A stretch of DNA of 64,000 nucleotides from Incurvaria masculella. Its lineage: Eukaryota > Arthropoda > Insecta > Lepidoptera > Incurvariidae. The DNA lies in NCBI GenBank assembly GCA_946894095.1, contig OX335653.1, positions 4,221,001 to 4,285,000 of the forward strand, read 5' to 3'. Below, one piece after another: positions 23,070-34,925 of this stretch. Below the pieces are notes generated by a model. It saw only the letters and a program-made list of their open reading frames with translations. It was not told the origin of the DNA and searched no databases. The translations under genes and the position numbers were made by a program. Within the stretch, counting starts at the first letter, position 1; every line of letters starts with the position of its first letter.

Positions 23070-24184
23070 CTGAAAAATAGGGATATAGAAGCACTATTTT
23101 TAAATGTTCTTGATTAAACTTTTTATGAAACTATATGAAAGCTTTATACTTATATATGTTGGGGATAAAATCACCAACATTATTTTACATAAAAAACCTT
23201 ATTCGATTACTTTATTACCTCCACGCTTATCTTTATTGATTGGTAAGACAGTCTACTAATAAAGTGTTAATCAAAAACTGTATTCGGTAGCCGTCATCCG
23301 GATCGATGTAATAGCACCCTGCTAACTCAGGCGAATCCTCTGTACTCCCCATACAAACGTAGTTTACTTATGGTTTAAAAATCACTATGCCAATTGAATT
23401 GATATTAAATATCTAATATCAGACAGCACATATCTGTGTCTGCACGTTTTTTTAAAATATATTCTGTTTAGAAAGCTAAAATAAAATTTTCATATATTAT
23501 TTACATTTCATTATTATTTCATTATTTCATCACATTTCATGGATCACATGGAATCCGTCTGTAAAATTAGTTATAACCGTGAAGTGCCTGCAACGTCTGC
23601 ATACGACACAAGCTCGCCCACAATCAAACTTCGATTAGAGGTATGCTTGTGAGGATTTTGATTCGATTTGATTAGGTTCGGGTTTTCTAGAAAATTTCTA
23701 GATGACACTGCAATTGACTAGCCTAAAAACATTATTGCGCAAAAAGATATAGACACTAGACAAACACTAAGTACCCTGGGACCGTATATTGAGACCGGTG
23801 CTCGAGAACCAGAAATGTGTGTTTGTTTAATGTCCAATTGCATAAAAAAATCAAACGCAGGCCGTGTCAGCAACCTGTAAGTAATGTCTGCTGGTAAAGT
23901 ATATTCAGCTGGAACATAAATGGAACAGAATAATCAAATCATAAACAATAGAAAACAAATATAGAAAGAGAAAACCGTTTGTATTTATAGCATAATTCGT
24001 ATTTAAGTACAGAAGTTTACAATAATTTTAGGTGAACCTCATGAACTCCTAAACTAGCACGTACGTTTCATCTTCATTAAGCCGTTTTTATTTTGTGTAA
24101 AATTCTATATTCGTTCCCATCCAGAGAGATTCTGATTAGAGAATCCTTTTGGTTTATTTAGGCTTTTGAGACCGAATCGTTTCT
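23070..24184. other. spacer
   Basis: No exon. AT-rich, with no clear repeat identified. Confidence 0.4.
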
Positions 24185-24420
24185 CAAAATCATTTCTCTG
24201 CCGCATCGCCAGGATATGGAACTGTCTGCCTGCCGCACCATAAACCTACATCCTGGGAGTCTTTAAACGTGATTTGAACAAGCTCGATAGCGGTGCTATA
24301 CTCTGCAAATCCACTGGTACATGGTACCTCGCTGGGCGTGCTTTCACGAGGTGAGATAGATTTGGTTTTTGTGAGCACCTTTGGTCTCTCAGAACAGCCA
24401 CCGATTTTCATTTTAAGAAC
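24185..24420 (+). mobile_element. LINE reverse-transcriptase tail fragment
   Basis: One plus frame reads R-I-W-N-C-L-P-A-A-P followed by Y-I-L-G-V-F-K-R-D-L-N-K, matching the W-N-x-L-P...F-K-x-x-L tail of non-LTR retrotransposon ORF2. Internal stops are present. The minus frame at 24190-24411 is a shadow. Confidence 0.6.
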
Positions 24421-24970
24421 CCTTCGTTGAAACTGTTACGATCCAATACCAATACGATCTCATACAAACCTATCAACTGGTGCCGCCACAGAAGATAATA
24501 GTTGAGACCTCCGATTAAAAAAGTTATTAGATGTGCACATTTCACATCTCCTTACTTTTATAAATACTTTACAGCGCCTATACTACTAGACCCGCTGTCG
24601 CCAAACATACCACGCAAACATAGTCGCAGACGGATTGGATAGTTAGTGCTGATGGGAACTCACTTGGCCAACGCATTTCGGGATCACGATTGCGCTCGGT
24701 GGCGATGTTTGGACAGTGCGGCATACGACGCGCGATCAGCTTCTCACACAAATATGTACACAACCCATGTTACTAATAAACCCAGATCTTAAAGCCATAT
24801 CTTAAAACCAGATCTAAAAGCAGATCTTAAAAGCAGATCTTAAAACCAGATCTTAAAAGCAGATCTTAAAACCAGTCTCTATACGGCGGTAATGACCACA
24901 TGACACTTTTGACTTTCTGCGGTCGAGACAAAATTGCGAAATCACTGTCCGATGCCGATAAGGCGCAGTA
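24421..24970. repeat. spacer with 'cagatcttaaaa' minisatellite
   Basis: 24785-24870 is a run of a 14-16-bp unit, cagatcttaaaa(c/g)c, about six times. 24660-24740 is the dispersed repeat also seen near 20120. No exon. Confidence 0.65.
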
Positions 24971-25215
24971 TTAAATTTTGATGTATTTCCCGCCCGCCGT
25001 GACGTGGAACTTGTCGGGCTCGTGGGTGTGCGCTCTCAACGTTTTGACCACCTCGCTCCGCTCGTTCAGCACCACCGTAGCGGTGCAGCAGTTCCTCCGC
25101 ACGGAGCACACCCAGCGCTCGTCACCCGTTCGACGCTTCTTATGCGCTTTGGTGTAAGTGAAGCCGCGGTACAGAACCAGAGGGTGCCCCTTGTTCGATG
25201 TGATAAACGTAACGC
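24971..25215 (-). CDS. mod(mdg4): FLYWCH alternative terminal exon
   Basis: Acceptor 'tatttcag', then 'gc', then VTFITSNKGHPLVLYRGF; 80 residues to TAA. W-V-C, C-x6-C (CSVRRNCC, with an extra Cys beside the ligand), HTHEPDKFHV, end AGGKYIKI (Gly-Gly instead of Asp-Gly). There is no in-frame ATG; the plus-strand frame at 25004-25219 is its shadow. It is the last exon of the HTHEP block. Confidence 0.92.
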
Positions 25216-26055
25216 CTGAAATAAAGATAGAAACAAAACAAATGAGTTTGTAAATTTAGCTTATTTACGAAACCATTTAACCAAAAATGAGTTTAAAAAT
25301 TGGACGCTGCGCACGTAACACGTGCGCAGTAACACGTAAAAGGCGAGCAGAGTACAGATGATAATACTTTATTACATTTTTTTATTATTACGAGAAATTT
25401 CCATTGCGGCTTCTATTTCATCTCATTCAACATGATGGCACCAACCTGGGTGATGGTACCACCGCCAAGTAATTAAGGCAGTATTACGTAAAATCCAAAA
25501 AACGGCCAGCCTTATAGATGAAAATCAGTCAAGTATCAAAAGCCAGACTGCACCGAAAGTGGCTTAATTAGGACCAGCGAACTCAGAGACATCACACGAC
25601 GTGGCTACCGTGACTGTTTTTATTAGCTAACTAGTTTTGTCTGTCTGTTATGGGTTTAAATAATTTGTCTAAACTACCACTTTGGTGAGATAAGAATGAC
25701 GCAAGTCAAAATATTTGTCCACTCGGTCTGTGGAGCAGTATTTTTAGAGTTACCAAAGCAAGCAAATGTTGCTAAGACAGCTGTAGTCAATAAATTATTT
25801 GCATGCACAGCACTAAACCAGTTTAATAAATTATATTTTGAGGCACATTGTGCATAAAAAAATGCTTTTACAGTTTGCTCGTAGTCAATTTATATTCTGT
25901 TTTTTGGTTGAACATGTAAATTCATTTCGAGGACATAAAACCACCTCACACATCCGAATAAAACATCCATTACGCCAACACGATACGTAGTAAATACTAC
26001 GGAATTGGTTTTCCGTATATTTTATACATATAACATTCTCAATGTTGGAGCGTCA
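25216..26055. other. spacer
   Basis: No exon or known element recognised. 'cacgtaacacgtgcgcagtaacacgt' near 25315 is a small local repeat. Confidence 0.4.
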
Positions 26056-26315
26056 TTATGTCAACGAAACGCGACTCCGGTAGATGGCACGGCCGTCGGC
26101 GCCGATGTTGATGGTGTAGCGCGGCGCGTCGTGCGTGTGCCGACTGGACGCCGACAGCACGCGGTGGGCGTGCGTGGTGGTGACGGCGGCGCGGCACTGC
26201 TCGCCGCCGAGCGTGCACACCCACAGCAGCTTGGCGGTGGACGTCGCCTGCAGCGCGTACGTATGGTGGCAGTGGAGCAGCAGCTGGTTGCCGTCGGGGG
26301 AGGTTACCAACTCAG
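26056..26315 (-). CDS. mod(mdg4): FLYWCH alternative terminal exon, divergent
   Basis: Acceptor 'ttttttgcag', then 'ct', then ELVTSPDGNQLLLHCHHTY; 85 residues to TAA. W-V-C, C-x6-C (CTLGGEQC), HTHDAPRY. The tail is longer and atypical (ADGRAIYRSRVSLT), lacking the usual YVK[I/V]. It is very GC-rich and Ala/Ser/His-biased. A decayed copy lies immediately upstream at 26405-26619. Confidence 0.85.
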
Positions 26316-26404
26316 CTGCAAAAAACTGTATGGTTTGAAATCACTGTCCGGACTTTTCATTATGGTTTTTCCATGCTGATTCACATTTTTTTAAGAAATT
26401 GATT

Positions 26405-26619
26405 GTATCAAAGACGCGAGACCGGTAAGCGGCACGGCCGTTTACCGGTCTCGCGTAGCGAGGGGCATCGTGTGTGTGCCGACTAGAAGCCGACAGCACG
26501 CGGTAAGCGTGCGTGGTTGTGGCACCCACAGCAGCTTGGTAGTGAGCGTCGCCTGCGGCGCGCACGTGTGATGGCGGTGGAGCAGCAGCGAGCCAGGTGA
26601 CCAATTTGGATGCAATTAA
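26405..26619 (-). pseudogene. decayed duplicate of the 26056 exon
   Basis: Retains an acceptor-like 'cctaacag' and the blocks LLW.V and HAYRVLSASSRHTHDAPRYA. The segment from the first to the second Cys (about 37 nt in the parent, just after TGG GTG) is deleted, removing both Cys ligands and shifting the frame. It also carries ARPVNGRAAYRSRV, a match to the parent's unusual tail. Confidence 0.8.
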
Positions 26620-28112
26620 CTGTTAGGTTTAAATCTCTACCCTTAGAGTTTCGAGTTTTCAGGGTGTGTATTGGTAAACCTTAAAATTCTAATCAGCGCC
26701 CCAAATGAGACCGAAAAATCTACTTATGCGCGGTGTATCATGTGAGTGTTGGATTCTTGTTATCTTTTGAATCCTAGTAGAGTAGCAGCGAGCTGTCTTC
26801 GCTGTCAAACGGTTTCGAATTCACCTCGATTTAGGTACTAGTTTCAGAATGCATGCAAAGTCTATAGAGGTGGATGTAAGTTAAAAAAATATTTAATATG
26901 TTGAATGCATGTAACTTAAATGATCATTAATGTTTTTTTTTATTATTTAACTGAAGGTAAATAGGAACCGGATCACATTCTACACTTATCAACAAATACC
27001 CCGTTTCTATAAGATATATCTTAGTCCGAACCTCAAAACGAGAGTCTCTGAAAAATCTCTTTACAAACGAATAGCTTTTAACTAGATGATAAAGAACAGA
27101 ACAGATTTTTAAAGAAAATTAAATTTATATTATTGGAAGATGACTTCTTAATAATATAATACAATATTAATAGTTTTTAATGTACTGACAAAGAACCGAC
27201 AGAATTGACTACGGTCAGTGAGACCTGACTATGACCGTTGCTCTCATTGTGGTTGTAAACTTAGTCACAATAAAATTTCCTGAACCTACATTTCTAGTAA
27301 GATCCGGCAAGTATTTCAGTTGTTCACTTAATAAAATGTAACCAAGTCTGAGAATGCTCTTCTCGGATACCACTTGTTCTGATCATAACATATTCGTAAT
27401 CATGCAATTCTTCAAACTAAAAACAATATGGACCACTTAATTATACATTTGCATTTTTACAAAAATATTCATCAAAAAAAGTTAAGTCAAGGAACTTACA
27501 ACTTATGACAGAAAGGAAGAAACTGCAGCGCAGAGCATTACCACATCAGATTCCATTCTCAAAAATAATTCTGCCGATGAAGGTGCATGCGAAGACGCCA
27601 CGACTTCAATGTTAATCAAAGAAAGAACAAATGATAAAAATCATAAAATTTAAAAACAAAGCTAATTAACATAATTCTGAGTAGCTAATACAGCATATTT
27701 AGTAAAACCAAACAAAACTTTTCAAAACAAGGCTTTTCACTTGGATCTTTAAACAGCGGGATTGCAAATTCCGTATTGTTAGCATAAAAGGCATATGAAA
27801 TTCTTTGTTTCTTTCAGTACCAAGATAATAATGTTGCATTGACTGTAATTTTGGGAAGTTTCCAGCAAACACCATTGTTCATCATCATACCTCCAACATC
27901 CGTTGAAAGAAAGAAACCTTACTCTCTCTTGGGAATGTTTTTACGTCTGGTGATACATTGTTGCTAGGACATTGCAACTGAAATACGATTTGTGATTCAA
28001 CGCTGCGCCTACGCTAGGTGGCACTCTATTATCATAGATTGGTCATAGAGTACTTAACGCATCAATTATATAACATCAGGTGTATCCGCACCAATTTAAT
28101 GATTTCGTTTTC
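26620..28112. other. spacer
   Basis: About 1.5 kb with no exon, repeat or recognisable element. Confidence 0.4.
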
Positions 28113-28315
28113 AGAGCAGAAACTTTGCTTAAAATTGCCATTAATACTTTGACATTTCTTGTTGTTTTCGCGCAATATTTTAACTACATGTTTCTCTATT
28201 TCGAAAAACAGCATAAATTGCGTATTTTACCTTTATAATGCTGAGTGCTCAGAAGAAATAACAAGAAATGTGCTTATTTTGGCGATTGTTTCTACGGAGC
28301 AAAGTTTCTGCTGTG
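28113..28315. repeat. MITE-like inverted repeat
   Basis: 'gcagaaactttgct...acatttcttgtt' on the left (28113-28163) is mirrored on the right by 'aacaagaaatgt...gcaaagtttctgc' (28260-28313). About 200 bp overall, non-coding. Confidence 0.7.
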
Positions 28316-28503
28316 GAAACGAAAAGCATTCAGATTGTGCGGAACCTAAAGTTATATAACAATACATTTGAGCTCGATGAGTGCCACAAGCGGAGAGTAC
28401 AGAAACTAAACAAAAACAAAAAACATGATATGAAACAGAATTAATGACGACTTAGACTATTATCATTTTTCGTGGAAGAGGTAAAGTGACCGAACGTAGA
28501 TGA

Positions 28504-28721
28504 CTAGCCGTGGACCGACTTGGGCGGGTCGTGGTTATGGGACCTCTTGACGGAGGTAACGGCGTAGTCGTAGTCGGTGGTGAGGCTTGCCCGGCAGCCG
28601 TTCTTCCTGAACGCCGAGCAGAACCAGATGATCTTGTTGCTGGACTTGCCGCACACGTTGTAGGTGAAGCGGCGGAACATCAGCACCGAGTTGCCGCCCT
28701 TGGACGGGATGAGGATGGCCT
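28504..28721 (-). CDS. mod(mdg4): FLYWCH alternative terminal exon, short tail
   Basis: Acceptor 'cattgcag', then 'ag', then AILIPSKGGNSVLMFRRF; 71 residues to TAG. W-F-C, C-x7-C (CSAFRKNGC), HNHDPP, and then only KSVHG before the stop. The usual TADGxYVKI end is missing, so the stop is premature relative to every other intact exon. The two Cys and two His are all kept, so a folded finger remains plausible. Confidence 0.85.
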
Positions 28722-29559
28722 CTGCAATGAAACGGATTAAGTCAGTACTGATGAAATATTGTCCGTACTCTTCATCTAATTTAATTCCGCGGCGCTCACA
28801 AAGGAAAGATTCTGGTGTGACACCGGATTCCTTGGGGAATGCAGCGTATTTGGCTAAAGTTATGACGGTGGGTATAATATTGGTCTTTCAGGTGATACAT
28901 TAGTTAAGTTTTGAAGAAGCCAAGATTAATTTTTCAAATTGTAGTGTTTCAAAGCACGGATTTTCGAAGTTCGCTCGGAGCTGTAGGAGTGTTGGGGATT
29001 CTAGTTCTGTAGTTGACAGAGTCACAATAACACACACATTTATTTATTTAGGAAGTTTTTAATGCAAGATTTTTTTAATAATTGTAATACTCGTGCTCAT
29101 TTATTGCACTCCTTTTGCAACGAATACCATATTCATGCAGAAATAATTATTACGCTTGAATAAAAACAAAATAACAAAAAAAATGTTTTTATGTTAAACA
29201 GCGACGTATGGAAATAAAAGACGTGTAATTAGATTTTCAATATGAAAAAAAAAATACGGGCTGAATTAATCCGAACAGTATTCCTGTTATTCTTGACTGA
29301 ACCAAAATGTCTTACCACCAAGCGTCACAGTCCGAAACAATCGACAACGACGATAGAAGAGGTATCAGTTTGAGATTATAGAACGACATCTACATTGAAC
29401 TGCTTTGTAATTAGATTTTTTAAATAATCAGGAAAAAAATGGTGTGGACATTTATCTGAAGCAAAATTCGAACTTGCAACCTTTGGATTATGTATCGCAG
29501 GTAGTGAAAAGTTAAATCAGGGTTGACTCTCGAGTCCGATACCAAAAACGCAAAACGTG
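28722..29559. other. spacer
   Basis: No exon. The segment 29385-29460 ('acatctacattga...tttgtaattagatt...gtgtggacatttatctgaag') resembles 33405-33485, which lies at a similar distance downstream of exon 33920. This suggests duplicated flanks. Confidence 0.5.
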
Positions 29560-29827
29560 CAGCGTATGAACCCTCATCAACAGTGGTGATGAGGTACGCA
29601 TAGTCCGTTATAGTTTTAACCTCATTCCTCCAATGCCTTCGGCTTGTCAAGCGAGTCCGCCCCCGGACTAGAACAGGACATATTCTTAGACGTAATGACA
29701 AGCAGACAGCGCTCGATGACGGCTGCTAACAATAGTAGTGATGAGGCGCGCATAGACCGTTATGGTCTTGGCCTCGTAGCTTTTAATGCCTGCGGATCGA
29801 GCCATACCAAAGGAACCCATCGCTCGA
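29560..29827 (-). repeat. two decayed exon-tail copies
   Basis: Two pieces downstream of exon 29828 copy its second half: 29686-29800 (YEAKTITVYARLITTI...) and 29560-29680 (NEVKTITDYAYLITTV). Each ends near 'gaatatgtcctg' as the parent does. Both have lost the reading frame and W-x-C. Confidence 0.75.
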
Positions 29828-30069
29828 CTAAAGCAGGACATATTCTCCATTAGATCGAATGTGATAAGCGGGAGGTGCATGATCGTGATTGCCGACAACT
29901 CTGATGATTCGGTACGCCCTGTCAGTAGTGATCTTAGCTTTGCATTTCCCTTGGCTGCGACTCGAGCAGTACCACATGAACTGATTCTTTGACTCCTTGT
30001 TGATATAGTACCGGAAACCGTGGTACACCATCCGGGGCCTTCCCCGTATATTCGGTATGATGATAACAT
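29828..30069 (-). CDS. mod(mdg4): FLYWCH alternative terminal exon
   Basis: Acceptor 'ttcattacag', then 'at', then VIIIPNIRGRPRMVYHGF; 79 residues to TAG. W-Y-C, C-x7-C (CSSRSQGKC), HDHAPPAYH, end NGEYVLL (Val-Leu-Leu in place of VKI). First exon of the WYCSSR type that dominates 28.5-40 kb. Two tail copies lie downstream, and a dead relative is at 32446-32660. Confidence 0.9.
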
Positions 30070-30282
30070 CTGTAATGAACGAACTCGTTTAACTCTTATA
30101 TGGCTCAATAAATATATTAATACTATTGATATATTCGTTTATTGCTTAAGAGTGCTCGGTTTGTCCAAAAATATATTTGAATGTATGAGGCTAATATTCA
30201 TTATATATCCGGTCACTTCTCACTACATCTTAATAAACAACACTTATTTTTAATACGATGTTTTTTTTTATGCAACCTGACA

Positions 30283-30635
30283 TGGATGGCTAATATCACA
30301 CAACAACCGTTATGATATTAGCTCATATAGGGACCTTCCCTTTATGAGCACGGCTTCATTGATCTGGATGGAAAACACGGACAATTTTTCATTGCCGCTT
30401 CGATCATCTTTTCATCCAATGCGATGGTACCAACCCGGGTGGGCTTAAACCCTACCACCCAGGGGAAGGGGACCTACAGTTTTACATGGATTCCGAACCA
30501 TGGAGCAGATCGCATTCGTGACGAAATGCACTTATCGAACTCAGAAAGAAAGTGGTGCATGTCGGGGCGAAGAATTGAACCCAGACCTCTGGTACGCTAG
30601 GCCAGTCCCCGCGCCACTAGCCTACGAGCCGCTCT
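30283..30635 (-). mobile_element. SINE, tRNA-derived type
   Basis: Reverse-oriented, near-complete copy of the element at 40648: 'catggatggctaatatcac' at the left (the 3' end) and the inverse of 'tctgggttcaattc' and 'agtggcgcggggac' at the right (30575-30625). Confidence 0.75.
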
Positions 30636-31184
30636 AATGCGGTGCGATGTAAATAGCGGCATTTATGTTTACAATAATTTTACTCAGATTTTAAAAACAT
30701 TCTAAACACTTTTTGGTCTGTCATGTATCTGAATTGTAAAAAGAGGGGTGTTCATTTAAACATGCAAAATACGAAACTGCTTGTTACTATGAGCAAAAAT
30801 GCAAAAAAAAAATTACTGTAATAATGCTGAACTATATTGTTTCGACATTGGTACAATGTAAATAGAGAGTTGATCCAAGATTTAAATAATGCTAGATATA
30901 ATGCGAAATAAGTACACATGTCTAGCGGCAGGTTTCAATCAATGGTCGCCATTGGTCCATTTACATTTTCATGTACTCATATCGGTCAAACTCTCTTCCG
31001 TTATCGAACAAGTATCGGAAAAAAATCTCTTTCTCCTGTTCCACATAACTATCCTAGTTCAATTAAGGTGTATTCGATTATTTCCACACTTCTCTTTTAC
31101 GTGTACCTCGAATTGGGGTAATGTTTCTTGTAAACTCCGCACAATAAGTAATTGTCCTTAAGGCAATAATTAATCACAAATATA
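30636..31184. other. spacer
   Basis: No exon or element recognised. Plus-strand frames at 30889-31161 are short and unlike any family I know. Confidence 0.4.
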
Positions 31185-31365
31185 AAAAATTGCCATAGTT
31201 ATTGCCGCCAAGTAATTTTTAGAATTTCAGGTTTATTTCTTTTGTTGTAAGACCAATTAGAAGCTATCATTAGCGCCATCTAGTGGAATAAAACTTCTAA
31301 ATGCTATTAAAAGAAAAGCAAAGGACCTGAAATTCTGAAAATTATTTGGCCGCAACATCTAAGGT
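31185..31365. repeat. short foldback MITE
   Basis: 'gccgccaagtaatttttagaatttcagg' is mirrored by 'cctgaaattctgaaaattatttggccgc', with 'gcgccatctagtgg' between. It is a short relative of the foldback at 11815-12205, which has 'gatggcgc' at its centre. Confidence 0.7.
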
Positions 31366-32445
31366 ATATACAAAATATTTATCATAGTTTTTTATCTCAA
31401 AGTTCATGACTTTTTTGTGGTGTTGGGATCATCGTTTCAGAACAAAGCTGAGGTATTTTATTCAGAATTTCTGTTTCATTTTGAATTTAATCACGTATTT
31501 AGGAATAAAATAAAATTACAATTATGTTATTCCTTATGAGCGAGAACACACATTTATTGTATTCATGTAGAAGTTAAAACAACGACGTGACACATGGTTA
31601 ACTCAAATCAATTGTAGCAACAAAGATTGGCGTGTGCGCTGTGATCATCATCAGTTTATTATTACTTACGTAATTTTCAAGAAGAGAGTATTGAAAAAGT
31701 ATTATTTTGTTCAAATGTTTTACGATAATAAATACAATACATGAGAATATCATATTACGCGCATTGTCACATGATATATGTAGTCCCCGCCACAGATCTA
31801 AAGCCCTACACTAAAATAACAATTGAAAACACTATTGATGTTTTCGTTTGATTATCTTCAAGAAACACGATGCGCCATTTTGAAAAGCCAGAAACTACTT
31901 GACCAACATCGAAAACTTATTGCAATTTTCTATTTTTTGATCTATTTCTTCGTTTGTCTGCAGGATCAGCCAACCGTCAACTGTTCAAAAAGATAGCCTC
32001 TCTGACGATTTGAAGATGTTTTAAGAACAGAAGTTACGTTCTACTTATTTCTCCAACAATAATTCTGTTTCTGTTTTTGTCTCTGTCCAAAATTATCTTC
32101 TTAGCAGCAGCTGAAGACTTTACTTTATTTGTATCCTTTATTCCACTTTTTTTGACAGCTTTCCTATGCCCTATTTTACATTCGTCATAATTTCGTTCTC
32201 TTTTTTCTTTATACTTTGTCATTTTTTCCAGGATTATGAGAGGTATTGCTAAAACAAAATAAAGAAAAACATCAATGTATTTAAAGTGGAATGATATACC
32301 TCTTCACACATATTTAAAATTTCGTCTACAACTTGGAGTCACTCACATTAATCATGTGTAATGTGAGTGGTCATTCACATTGTGACACTTGAAAAAAAAA
32401 ATTACAGTACACGTAGAGTATGGGCCTCATACACTTTATCTGCGA
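31366..32445. other. spacer
   Basis: Nothing recognised. A Lys-rich minus frame (32034-32222) has no clear family and is probably chance. Confidence 0.4.
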
Positions 32446-32660
32446 CTACAACATTGTAAATTCTCCCTGAGCAGTGATGTGATAAGTGATCGACGCATAA
32501 GACGCGTTGGCTGCCGAAAACACTGATGATGTGATACGCGTGGTCGGTAGTGATTTTGGCATTGCAGTTAATAATAAACTTTGCCAGTATTGATGTAGTA
32601 TCTAACGCTGGGGTACATTATCCACGGCTTTCTTCCTAATATTCGATATGAGGATAGCGT
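32446..32660 (-). pseudogene. decayed FLYWCH exon
   Basis: The start (AILISNIRKK) matches the VIIIPNIRG start of exon 29828. The W-x-C segment is gone and an in-frame TAG follows the first strand. The second Cys survives in another frame (NCNAKITTDHAYHIIS), and the H-x-H is degenerate. The acceptor position reads 'gcac' rather than 'gcag', so splicing is lost as well. Confidence 0.8.
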
Positions 32661-33659
32661 GTGCAATTTAAACATAAAAATAAAACCCTTTTAATCGTTA
32701 GTATTCTTTCTGCCTATGGAATGAATATTGTAGGCAGTAATAATATTAATAACAACGATTGTTGTTGTTTGTATCTGTTGTAAAGACAGCATCATAAACA
32801 ATACTAATCGTTAGGATATATTGGTACATAATCTCAGATTGCTTATTGTGAACAGAACGCCAGGTTCAAATCAATAATTTCGTCAAAATAGCGATAAGTA
32901 AAGTAAATGTTTTCGTTTAATATCTTAAAATTTTAGTTTAACATCAACAGTGACTAGATAAAGTTATAATTAAGTCAAATGCTCCACAATATGAGCAAAT
33001 AAAAATTGTATATTTTTGTACGTAGTTGAACAGAAATGCCTTCCAGAATAAGTTAAAATACCAGAAACCGTTTATTTGGCTATGTCCCACTCTTTTATGA
33101 TGACTTAAACGTTAGTAGAATCGTTTTGGGTCTATGCAGTCAACACACAAGAATGGTTTTTAGCTCTCAATAACTTCTTACACACTGTAAAAATTTGTAT
33201 TTTCCAATCTTCAATGTCCATGCCCTTGAATTATTCATATCAACGTGAGAATAGATCGGAACGACAAGACATACGAATTAAATTTGGAAAACCACGCCTT
33301 TTTAAAAATATATCAATATTATGATTTCCTTATCTATATTGATAATTTTATCTTTGTATGTTTTTAATGAATACAACATCGCCATTATCTCATCAAGTTG
33401 AAGATATACAACTACATCTGCATTGTAATCAGATTATAAAATCAATCAGAAAAATGTTTAGTCTGGACGATTGTCTGAAGTAGGCTGTCCGAATTTCCAG
33501 GTCCGGACCTAACATTTATCTAATATTTTCAAAATCTTATAGCAATGCTGGATTGTAGACGTCATTGCATAACCTCACATTAATACATTACTAATGTTTA
33601 GGTTCCACAATTCAGCAATGACACACATGGGCTTCAGCTTAACCTCAATACTTCAGTCA
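32661..33659. other. spacer
   Basis: No exon. It contains the 33405-33485 segment that is similar to 29385-29460. Confidence 0.45.
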
Positions 33660-33915
33660 GTCAATCTGTCAGCGTGCTTGCGTCCACTGCTGGACATACG
33701 CCTCTCCAATTTTTCTCCAGTCCTCCCGGCACTCAGCGGTATGGAATCACTGCTTTCCGCCGATGCGCTTGAAGTCGTCCCACCTGGCGGGTGGTCTTCC
33801 CACACTCCGTTTTCTTGTCCATGGCCGCCAGTGTAGGACACGGTTACTCCAACGGTCGTCGTCTCTTCGGCTGACGTGGCCAGCCTACTGCCACTTGAGC
33901 TTAGCCAATCAATAG
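33660..33915 (-). mobile_element. LINE ORF2 C-terminal fragment (RTE-like)
   Basis: Minus-strand pieces read G-H-V-S-R-R...R-W, K-R-S-V-G-R-P-P-A-R-W-D-D-F-K, then E-D-W-R-K-I-G-E-A-Y-V-Q-Q-W-T. This is the GRP-x-x-RW...W-x-x-x-GEAYVQQWT tail of RTE-type ORF2, with frameshifts between pieces. Its 5' end abuts the stop codon of the FLYWCH exon at 33920. Confidence 0.7.
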
Positions 33916-33919
33916 CCGC

Positions 33920-34158
33920 TCAATACTTCACTCTGACATATTTCCCCCCCGCCAAGCGGTAAGGCGCGCCGTGGTTGTGCTCCAAGCTATAGCTGCTCAC
34001 TGCGTAAGCGCGGTCGGTGAAGACGTAGGCGCGACAGAAGCGGCTCCGCTTGCTCGAGCAGTACCAAAGGATCCGGTTGTTGGACGAGTTGTTGATAAAG
34101 AACGTGAAGCCTCGCAGCAGCAGCAGGTGGTTACCATGCTTGGTCGGCAGGAACGACA
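33920..34158 (-). CDS. mod(mdg4): FLYWCH alternative terminal exon
   Basis: Acceptor 'atattctag' (one of two TAG acceptors in the set), then 'tg', then SFLPTKHGNHLLLLRGF; 78 residues to TGA. W-Y-C, C-x7-C (CSSKRSRFC), HNHGAPY, end GGKYVRVKY. The stop lies within a few bases of a LINE fragment (33660-33915), so the present end and 3' UTR may be shaped by that insertion. Confidence 0.9.
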
Positions 34159-34925
34159 CTAGAATATGTAGAGTTTACTTAGCTGAGTGAGCGATGAAGA
34201 GAAGAACCCGTTGAATATGATATCTACTTAGTGTCCGTAATGAAGCAAGGGCTCAGAGATTAAAGCCATTTCTACCATTTCATTACAGTGAAAGATTTGA
34301 GTCGAACCACAAAGGTAACCAACCTTTCGGGAATAGTCGCGTACTAACTTCGCCTCCCGCGCTCATAGTTGGATCACGGTATGCTCAGACGTCTGGACGG
34401 CTTTTGACGAAGAACACCTCTCAGGGGCTGCTTGTCAACGTCTCTGTCATCTTTCTTGATCAACGACCTCTAGCTCTTCTTAGGGAATAGGAACAAGCCA
34501 GTGTACATTATTGTTCATGTATGTATTTGAATGGACAGGATGTTTCATGACAGGTAGTAGAAACTTCGACAGCAGAAAGCACTTAATATAAAAAGAAAAA
34601 AATTCTTATCACACAAATCGAAATCTCGATGTTTTTATACGCGGACCGGACGCGGACAAATTTAGTTGAAGTCACGTGACTAAATTGTATTTAACTTAAA
34701 GTTATATGTTTTGTATAATGAAACGAATACCATCTTATTTGCATTACAATGATGTGTTATTCACACACAAATATATTACTATTTACAATCAGGACCAAAA
34801 CACTGAAGTGAACATTCTAGTATTTTTTTCAGTAATTTAATATTACATAATATTATTATCTCATGAACTCATATTAAAGTTGTAATTCGAGCAGAGTGAA
34901 ATGCAATATTTTTGTTCGTTGCAGA
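34159..34925. other. spacer
   Basis: No exon. AT-rich except 34330-34450, which is not recognised. Confidence 0.4.
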
